A stretch of DNA of 64,000 bases from GCA-003244245 sp963822695 (GTDB taxonomy: Bacteria > Actinomycetota > Actinomycetes > Mycobacteriales > Pseudonocardiaceae): assembly GCA_963822695.1 (NCBI GenBank), contig CAWGJH010000024.1, positions 186,001-250,000 on the forward strand, given 5' to 3'. This document shows positions 58,230-64,000 of this stretch, one piece after another (position 1 is the stretch's first letter; each line of letters begins with the position of its first letter). Under the pieces are notes generated by a model, which worked only from the letters and a program-made list of their open reading frames with translations, did not search any database and was not told the DNA's origin. The translations under genes were made by a program, and so were the position numbers.

Positions 58230-59702
58230 GGAAAAATTCCGGGGCGAGACGAAGCTGACGTAGTCGTCGTCGGTGCAGGCCCGACCGGGCTGATGCTGGC
58301 CGGTGAACTGGCCTTGGCCGGGGTGGCCGTCGAGGTGATCGAGCGGCAGGCCACACCGAGTGGTCAGTCCCGCGGCGGTGGGGTCAACCCGCGCACGTCG
58401 GAAGTGCTGGCGATGCGGGGGCTGCTCCACGCGGTGACCGAGCGCTCCATCCCGAAGGAGTCGGCCGGTGGTCATTTCGCCGGCCTGCCGGTGCCGCTCA
58501 ACGCCCGCCCCTGGCGCACCCGCTACCCGGATGGCCTCCTCATCCCGCAGGACCGGCTCGAGGAAACTCTCGAGGCTCACCTGCGGGTACTGGCTCACCT
58601 GCGGGTACTGGGCGTCGCGGTGCGCCGCAGCACCGAGTTGATCGGCGTGGCCAGCGACCAGGCCGGCACCGGCGTGGCCTTCCCGGGGCGAGCCGGGACG
58701 CTGGCCGCAATCAGCGCAGATGTTGAATTGGCTGCGGTGTCGAGGACGGTGCCACAGTCGGTGTCACACATCAGCACGCTCATCCGCACCGGCGGGGATT
58801 ACTGGACGCTGATGGCCCCGCTCGAGAAGGCCGGTGAGCGCACCGGTCTGTACCGGGTGGTGTTCGGCGGCCCGGAGCAGGAGACGTTGTCCCGCCACGC
58901 ACCGGTCACCGCGGCGGAGGTGGCGCGGGCGTTGACTGCGGTCCACGGCCCGGAGACCGAGCTGAGGAGGCTGCGGTGGGGCAGCCGGTTCAGCGACGCA
59001 ACCCGGCAGGTCACCCACTACCGGTGCGGCCGGATTCTGTTCGCCGGCGACGCCGCGCACATTCACTCACCCGTCGGGGAGCAGGGCGTCAACCTCGGCG
59101 TACAGGAGCGATGAACTCGGCTGGAAACTGGCCGCACACGTCCAAGGGCGCGCCCCGTCCGGTCTGCTCGACAGTTATCACACCGAGCGGCACCCGGTGG
59201 CGGCCCGGGTACTCGCGACCACGCGCGCTCAGGGCGTGCTGATGAGCCCGCCGCCGGACGCCGACGACGTGCGTGCCCTGCGCGAGATCGTCATCGACCT
59301 GGCGAGGCTGCCCGACGCGAACCGCTACCTGACCGGGCTGATATCCGGGTTGGACCTGCGCTACGACCTCGGCGACTCCGATCCGCTGGTCGGCGCCCGA
59401 ATGGTCGACCTGTCACTGGAGACCGACGATGGCCCGACCACTGTCAGCACGCTATTGCGGTCCGGACGCGGGCTGCTCCTGGAGCTTGGCGGGCCCCCGC
59501 CGTACCCGATGCCGACGCCCGACGGTGTCAACCGGGTTGTCGATTCGCCCGTCGGCACCGAACTGGGCACATCACCAGGTGCTGACCGCGTGCTGGTCCG
59601 ACCCGACGGCCACGTCTGCTGGGCAGGCGCGGGCCCGAGCTCATCACCCGAGCCCGCGCTGCGGCGAGATGGTTCGGCACCGCATCGGTCCGATCGGCCT
59701 GA
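58230..59702 (+). pseudogene. FAD-dependent aromatic monooxygenase (PHBH/RdmE type), decayed
   Basis: The frame starts DEADVVVVGAGPTGLMLAGE (Rossmann GxGxxG) with no standard start codon ahead of it. It continues VEVIERQATPSGQSRGGGVN and, near 59040, RILFAGDAAHIHSPVGEQGV with the second FAD motif (GDAAH). The DG motif region expected between is missing (jump after FPGRAGTLAAI). An 18-bp exact tandem duplication (GCTCACCTGCGGGTACTG, 58576-58611) repeats AHLRVL. Two small deletions near 59105-59113 break GVQDAMNLGWKLAA; the frame resumes as KLAAHVQGRAPSGLLDSYHT and ends after another shift near 59630 at 59702. Divergent from the peptide gene. Confidence 0.85.
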
Positions 59703-59869
59703 TCCTCCGCGGTCATCGACGCCCCGAGATTTATTGTCATAATGTCGATTATCGGATCAGGAGCCGGGCCGTTCAGCGGGCCGCGACAGCACCGTCCCTC
59801 ACGGACACGGGGTTGCGGCCCACGACGCGCAGCAGCTAGTGGTCTCCCGAAACGATTTACCGGGCAACA

Positions 59870-61654
59870 CTATGATGACGGTATGTGCTGTGGATCAGCC
59901 TGGGAGTTTCCTGGGCTTGGTTGACCACTGATCGTGATTGGCTTTTCAATAAGATGCGGTTCGGGTTCAGAGCCATGTGGGGCGAACCAAGGAGCATGTA
60001 CGGGCGCGTCCGGGCACAGTGTCCACTTCCGGGCGACTCGGTCGATGCCTATCGGGTACACTGTCAGGGCACCGTCGGCCTCGATGTGCAGACGTAGGAA
60101 ATGTTTGAGGTCCTGGTGGTGCTGGGCTGCGTACCCCTCGGTTCCGTGAAGGCCAAAGCAGTTGGTGGCCCAGAGGTAGCCCGACATCCCCACCATTCCC
60201 CCGATGCCCCCTATCAGGCCGACCAGGCTGAGGAAAGCGACCAATGACCACACGCCCCGAAGCCCGAAGGCAGACGACAGCCGGGAGGCGGCAATCATGA
60301 CCCCGGCCACGCCCGCGAGTTGCAGCGTCGAATGGATCATCCCCAGCAGGAATCGGCGGAAGCCGCGAGCGTCGTGGGCGAAGCGCACCATCCCGACCAA
60401 GGACACGATCATGAGCAGGATGAGGAGGAAGAACGTCGGGCTCTCCCACACAGCATGACGCAACTCGCCGAGGCCGAGTGAGATGTGGCGGTCTCTGAGA
60501 TGCAGTCCCAGCATGAACACCACCAGCACCTGGACGGCGCCGAACACACCGGCCAGGGGAAGGTTGTAGGGAGCAAGCAGCCAGATCCGCTTCCTCAGTC
60601 GTCTCGATACCGCCGGTGAGGGATAGGTGCCGGCTCTGTGGTAAGCGATGGGTCCGTCCGCTCCGGGGAGCTCCATGCGCTCGGGGAGATTGTGGGTGGG
60701 GTGCAAGAAAGCGCCGCCGCCGCCCGAGGCGATGTGTTGGCGAAAGCCATCCTCCTCCTCGTAGCGGGCGTAGTGGTGCTTTCCACTCTTGAGGGACAGC
60801 AACAGCCGAGCGCCACTGGGCTGTATGATCTCACGCTCGAGGTACTCCACATCCCGGTCGGAATGGACCTCGGCCCCCTTCCGGCCGCTCTCGACCTCCT
60901 TGGCCATGCACAGGATGATGCGGTCCCCGGGCTGTACCTGCTCGAGGGCGACGTCGGCGAAATACCGCAGTTGAGCCTCGTCGATGTAGGAACCGAATTG
61001 GATGTCGATACCCCAGAGCCACCAGCCATTCGGGAGCTTGAGCGCGAAGTAGCTCCGGCGCTGGCGCGTTCTCCATCCGCCGATCCAGCGGTTGCGGCAG
61101 AAGATGCTGGTGAAGTTGACCAACCCGTCATACCAGTCATGGCTTCCCGGAATGGCGAAGAGCTCAGGAGCTTCGCCCGGGGTGCACGGCAACGCCGCCC
61201 GATACGGACCGAGCATGCGGTTCTCGTACTCCACGGCGGTAGGCACCGGGTACACTTGGTCGCCGCCCATGACGAGGATCCGGCCCCGCTCGGTGGTATG
61301 GGTCTCGCCGTCCCAGTCGAGTGTAAGTTCGTCGGTGGCCAGGAGCCTGGCCACGGTGTAGGTCGAGTTCCACCCGTCACCGAGGTCGGCCACGTAGTCC
61401 AGCCATAGGTCGGCTGCCCCGGAGCGGTCCGGGACCTCCGCTGGCTCAAGCGCCTGCAACTCCCGGCTGTCGGCATAGGAGCTGAAGATGCCAGAGAGCA
61501 AAACCCGCACAGCGGTATCGATGAGTTGGTGGGGATCAAGCCAGCGCACCATAGGCCTGCGCACAAACCCGAGTTCGGAGGGAGAGGACGGGCGAGGAAG
61601 GCACGGCGGAGACGTGTCGGCGGAACCCGCAGGTGTCTCAGCCATGCGTGACAT
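59870..61654 (-). CDS. Metallophosphoesterase-domain membrane protein
   Basis: About 594 residues (start at 61654; ATGs at 61693 and 61645 are alternatives). The N-terminal half holds a calcineurin-like phosphoesterase: RILVMGGDQVYPVPTAVEYE near residue 125 (GDxxY), LFAIPGSHDWYDGLVNFTSI near 165 (GNHD replaced by GSHD), and SGKHHYARYEEE near 290. From about 365, five hydrophobic helices follow (VFGAVQVLVVFMLGLHL, FFLLILLMIVSLVGMV, LAGVAGVMIAA, SLVAFLSLVGLIGG). It may hydrolyse lipid-linked or nucleotide phosphates at the membrane. No operon partner. Confidence 0.85.
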   Translation of the reverse strand: MSRMAETPAGSADTSPPCLPRPSSPSELGFVRRPMVRWLDPHQLIDTAVRVLLSGIFSSYADSRELQALEPAEVPDRSGAADLWLDYVADLGDGWNSTYTVARLLATDELTLDWDGETHTTERGRILVMGGDQVYPVPTAVEYENRMLGPYRAALPCTPGEAPELFAIPGSHDWYDGLVNFTSIFCRNRWIGGWRTRQRRSYFALKLPNGWWLWGIDIQFGSYIDEAQLRYFADVALEQVQPGDRIILCMAKEVESGRKGAEVHSDRDVEYLEREIIQPSGARLLLSLKSGKHHYARYEEEDGFRQHIASGGGGAFLHPTHNLPERMELPGADGPIAYHRAGTYPSPAVSRRLRKRIWLLAPYNLPLAGVFGAVQVLVVFMLGLHLRDRHISLGLGELRHAVWESPTFFLLILLMIVSLVGMVRFAHDARGFRRFLLGMIHSTLQLAGVAGVMIAASRLSSAFGLRGVWSLVAFLSLVGLIGGIGGMVGMSGYLWATNCFGLHGTEGYAAQHHQDLKHFLRLHIEADGALTVYPIGIDRVARKWTLCPDAPVHAPWFAPHGSEPEPHLIEKPITISGQPSPGNSQADPQHIPSS

Positions 61655-61915
61655 TCTTGCAGTGGCGGAGTGCAGCGCGGTGACTGCGTCCACGGCCTAG
61701 CGGGGCAACGGCACCGGCCCGGCTGGCGGTACGCGGCTCCCGGCTGTGCCGGGCCAGCTGCGGGTCATAGCCGTGAGGACACTGGCGCGACGTCCAGGGC
61801 ATCCCAAAGAACCGCCTTTCCCCTATGATCCATGGCCGGCCGCCGCTTGAGCACGTGACCCCCAGCGTCAGCCCCCGGCGGCCGACTTGGTCCCACACCA
61901 TCACAAGGAGAGGTC

Positions 61916-62143
61916 ATGACGGAAGCGCACAACCATGCCGACCGCCCAAGCAGGGGCCGTCGCAAGGCAATACCGGCGACGTGTGGGCTACACCGGGGCC
62001 CGATCGGTTTCGCCAACCTCATGGTGAGCATGCAGGACGGGTCGATCGTGTTCGATCCCCATGTCACGGGCGAATGCGTGATCTCCCTCGATGAGGACGG
62101 GGCCAAGACGCTGCGCGACCTCCTGACGCAGTGGCTGGGGTGA
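61916..62143 (+). CDS. Small hypothetical protein
   Basis: 75 residues from the ATG at 61916 with AAGGAGAGG upstream, a strong site. MTEAHNHADRPSRGRRKAIP is followed by a compact part GFANLMVSMQDGSIVFDPHV, TGECVISLDEDGAKTLRDLL. The central part looks like a small beta fold with a helix end, similar to short actinobacterial proteins of unknown function. Unlikely to be spurious given the RBS. 61694-61915 before it is otherwise empty. Confidence 0.6.
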   Translation: MTEAHNHADRPSRGRRKAIPATCGLHRGPIGFANLMVSMQDGSIVFDPHVTGECVISLDEDGAKTLRDLLTQWLG

Positions 62144-62253
62144 CCTTGTCCCCGCCACGAGCTTGAAGTGTGTGAGGTCCCGCAGGCTGTCCCCAGCCGT
62201 CCCCAGGGTCTGACAATAACGAAGCATCAGCGAGGATTCACGATCATTCACCG

Positions 62254-62293
62254 CCGTGCGGCGGTGGCGCATTGCTGCGCCACCGCCGCACGG
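62254..62293 (+). other. Strong hairpin in front of the coiled-coil gene
   Basis: CCGTGCGGCGGTGGCGCA (62254-62271), loop TTGC, and its exact complement (62276-62293): an 18-bp perfect stem ending 13 bp before the ATG at 62307. No T-run follows. It could terminate upstream transcription or occlude the start codon, which lacks a Shine-Dalgarno. Confidence 0.6.
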
Positions 62294-62306
62294 TACGCTG
62301 TCCGGC

Positions 62307-62744
62307 ATGGCTGGCCCGGAAGTCGCCCGGCTCGTGCGCCGAGTCAACGATCAGGACGAGACCGTCCGTGCGATCAGCGACACCGTGCTCGACGTCAAGG
62401 AAACGGTGGATCAGCACACCGAGACGCTGGCGGCGATCCAGGAGACGCTGACCCAGCACGGCGAGACGCTGACCCAGCACGGCGAGACGCTGACCCAGCA
62501 CGGCGAGACGCTGACCCAGCACGGCAGAATGCTGACCCAGCAGAGCGAGACGCTGACCCAGCACGGCAGGATGCTGACCCAGCAGAGCGAGACGCTGACC
62601 CAGCACGGCAGGATGCTGACCCAGCAGAGCGAGACGCTGACCCAGCACGGCAGGATGCTGACCCAGCAGAGCGAGACGCTGACCCAGCACGGCAGGATGC
62701 TGACCGAGATCCTTCGACGGCTCAGTAACAACACCACCGACTGA
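62307..62744 (+). CDS. Heptad-repeat coiled-coil protein
   Basis: 145 residues from the ATG at 62307. After MAGPEVARLVRRVNDQDETV and a helical lead, the chain is made of seven-residue units ETLTQHG (E-T-L-T-Q-H-G) four times, then alternating RMLTQQS and ETLTQHG, ending RMLTEILRRLSNNTTD. Each unit places Leu at one heptad position, so a long rod-like trimer or dimer is likely. The pattern looks like the stalk of phage-tail or trimeric adhesin-type proteins or of DUF1640-like coiled coils. No signal or membrane helix. Confidence 0.65.
   Translation: MAGPEVARLVRRVNDQDETVRAISDTVLDVKETVDQHTETLAAIQETLTQHGETLTQHGETLTQHGETLTQHGRMLTQQSETLTQHGRMLTQQSETLTQHGRMLTQQSETLTQHGRMLTQQSETLTQHGRMLTEILRRLSNNTTD
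62442..62714 (+). repeat. Thirteen tandem 21-bp units coding a coiled coil
   Basis: Units of exactly 21 bp start at 62442: GAGACGCTGACCCAGCACGG(C) four times, AGAATGCTGACCCAGCAGAG(C) once, then the two types alternate to the last unit at 62694-62714. Near-identity at silent positions shows recent expansion by slippage or unequal crossover. Because 21 is divisible by 3 all frames stay open, which explains long spurious ORFs on both strands. Confidence 0.9.
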
Positions 62745-62825
62745 TTCTCGATCGAGCGCCGGAGCCCTTTGCCGGATCACGCCTGCTTCACATCGTCGGC
62801 CCCTGGTGAGCGTCGTGCGGGGCGC

Positions 62826-64000
62826 TTACTGAGCGCGCAGCGGCACACCGCGAATCGAGGCGTCCAGCACGGTGACGGTGTGGGTCAGCGTGAGGTGCTC
62901 GCCGAGCCGCCGCGCGCTGGCCGCGATCTGCATCAAGCATCCCGGGTTGGCGGTGACCAGCACCGAGGCCCCGGTGGCGAGCACGTTGCGGGCTTTGCGG
63001 TCCCCCAGTTCGGTGGCCGGCTCGGGGTTGAGCAGGTTGTAGATCCCCGCCGAACCGCAGCACAGGTCTGCTTCGGCGATCTCCGTCAGCGTCAGGCCGG
63101 GAATGGCCCGCAACAACTCCCGAGGCTGGGACCGGACACCTTGGGCGTGTCCGAGATGGCAGGCGTCGTGGTAGGCGATTGTGAGGTCCAGCGGGTGACG
63201 CGGCGCTACCGGGCCGAGCTCGACGAGCAGTTCGGAGACGTCGCGGGTGCGCTCCACGAAAGTCTGCGCGCGTGCGGCGTAGTCGGGATCGTCGCGCAGC
63301 AGGTGTGCGTATTCCTTCATCGCTGAACCGCAGCCCGCGGCATTGACCACGACATGATCCACTCCAGCGGTCTCGAAGCACTCGATCAGCGCCCGGGCGA
63401 AGAAGATCGCCTCGTCCTCGCGGCCCATGTGCTGGGAAAGCGCCCCGCAGCAGCCCTGCCCGCGGGGGATCACGACGTCGCAGCCCTCAGCGGCAAGCAC
63501 CCGCGCGGTGGCGGCGTTGACCTCGGGGAACAACGCGTCCTGTACGCAGCCGGTGAGCATCCCAACCACTGCGCGGCGCCGTCCTGAGGCGGGCACCCGC
63601 TCCGGCAGCGGCTGCCGCCGGGTCAGCGTCGGGGTCAGCGACTCCATCATCCGCAGCGTCGGGGGCAACCGGTCCAGCAGCCCGGTTCGCCGGAGCAGCC
63701 GGTCCAGCCCGCTGCGCTGGTAGAGCGCCAGCGGCCCGCGCAACGCCCGCAACCGCCTCGGGTAGGGGAACACCCAAAAGATCGCCTCGCGGAGCAGCCG
63801 CTCGCGCCAGGGCCGCTCGTAACGCCGCTCCACCTGCGCGCGGGTGTCAGCGATCAGCGTGCCATAGCGCACGCCGGACGGACAGGCCGTCACGCAGGCC
63901 ATGCACCCTAGGCAGGCGTCGAAGTGGTCCACCATCGATGCGGACAGCGGCTCACCCTCCAGCCCGGCCTTCATCAGGTGGATGCGTCCGCGTGGAGAGT
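62826..64000 (-). CDS. Glycolate oxidase iron-sulfur subunit (GlcF-like), truncated by window edge
   Basis: The frame comes in from beyond 64000 reading SPRGRIHLMKAGLEGEPLSA, so the N-terminus with the first CxxCxxC cluster is outside. Seen: second cluster ACLGCMACVTACPSGVRYGT, then two CCG domains, FPEVNAATARVLAAEGCDVV with GQGCCGALSQHMGR, and YHDACHLGHAQGVRSQPREL with EADLCCGSAGIYNLLNPEPA. The heterodisulfide-reductase-like C-terminal half passes electrons from glycolate or another 2-hydroxyacid to the chain together with FAD subunits (glcD/glcE), probably located just outside. Confidence 0.92.
   Translation of the reverse strand, partial: SPRGRIHLMKAGLEGEPLSASMVDHFDACLGCMACVTACPSGVRYGTLIADTRAQVERRYERPWRERLLREAIFWVFPYPRRLRALRGPLALYQRSGLDRLLRRTGLLDRLPPTLRMMESLTPTLTRRQPLPERVPASGRRRAVVGMLTGCVQDALFPEVNAATARVLAAEGCDVVIPRGQGCCGALSQHMGREDEAIFFARALIECFETAGVDHVVVNAAGCGSAMKEYAHLLRDDPDYAARAQTFVERTRDVSELLVELGPVAPRHPLDLTIAYHDACHLGHAQGVRSQPRELLRAIPGLTLTEIAEADLCCGSAGIYNLLNPEPATELGDRKARNVLATGASVLVTANPGCLMQIAASARRLGEHLTLTHTVTVLDASIRGVPLRAQ

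Noticed and set aside
62442..62714. Possible CRISPR array
   Set aside because: Units are contiguous 21-mers without spacers and are coding.
62411..62780. Long ORFs in all frames over 62168-62780
   Set aside because: Produced by the 21-bp repeat array (divisible by 3); only the frame from 62307 has a sensible start and heptad pattern.

Overview
The window is high-GC DNA from an actinomycete, most likely a mycolate-free relative of mycobacteria such as a member of the Pseudonocardiales. Signs of this are a WhiB3/WhiD-like iron-sulfur regulator, a PptT-like phosphopantetheinyl transferase, DUF3097 and DUF7455 proteins, GTG/TTG starts, and a block in the order acnA ... ripA-moxR-DUF58-VWA-fabG-hemH-(Rv1486c-like)-DUF3097-nfeD-SPFH. 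That order closely follows the acn-ripA-moxR1-fabG1-inhA-hemZ region of Mycobacterium tuberculosis, but inhA is missing. The taxonomic call is inference; no rRNA or tRNA gene was found.

1-13 kb mixes intact genes with many dead ones. The intact core is metK, an adenosine-kinase-like PfkB gene and ahcY (SAM synthesis and S-adenosylhomocysteine recycling). Around it lie remnants of nifJ, a dihydroorotate-dehydrogenase-like gene, a metF/metE chimera, alaS joined to a NUDIX end, a formimidoyl-THF cyclodeaminase, an AEP primase-SF2 helicase of the TOTE conflict-system type, a WD40 protein and threonine synthase. An MBL hydrolase and a PPTase are intact.

13-19 kb holds a glutamine-synthetase-like ligase, an acidic hypothetical protein, an acyl-CoA dehydrogenase-like protein and a secreted TAP-type peptidase lipoprotein. 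19-30 kb looks like an accessory region: a 23-bp tandem repeat resembling an IS21-type end, an HPr-kinase-like P-loop protein, a methyltransferase, a dead tyrosine recombinase, and three different small non-coding elements with long perfect terminal inverted repeats (199, 187 and 348 bp). Between these sit an EF-hand protein, an alpha/beta hydrolase that has lost its catalytic serine, a Crp regulator with a class III nucleotide cyclase, and a frameshifted XRE regulator.

30-40.8 kb carries an MFS exporter with an overlapping 27-codon leader and a MarR-like operator, a flavin reductase, whiB3, a DEAD-box helicase, a phosphodiester glycosidase and a PQQ biosynthesis cluster pqqBCDE on the minus strand. 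A pqqA candidate upstream is one base out of frame with its ATG. A phenylalanine 4-hydroxylase gene is divergent from it. 40.8-56.3 kb is the conserved housekeeping block.

56-60 kb holds what I regard as the most novel item: an untracked 45-residue peptide gene (57863-58000, minus) with a strong ribosome binding site, an acidic leader-like half and a Gly-rich tail. It lies just upstream of a berberine-bridge-type FAD oxidase and divergent from a decayed FAD monooxygenase, and is a candidate uncharacterised RiPP locus. The window ends with a membrane metallophosphoesterase, a heptad-repeat coiled-coil gene made of thirteen 21-bp units, and a glcF-like iron-sulfur subunit that runs off the right edge.
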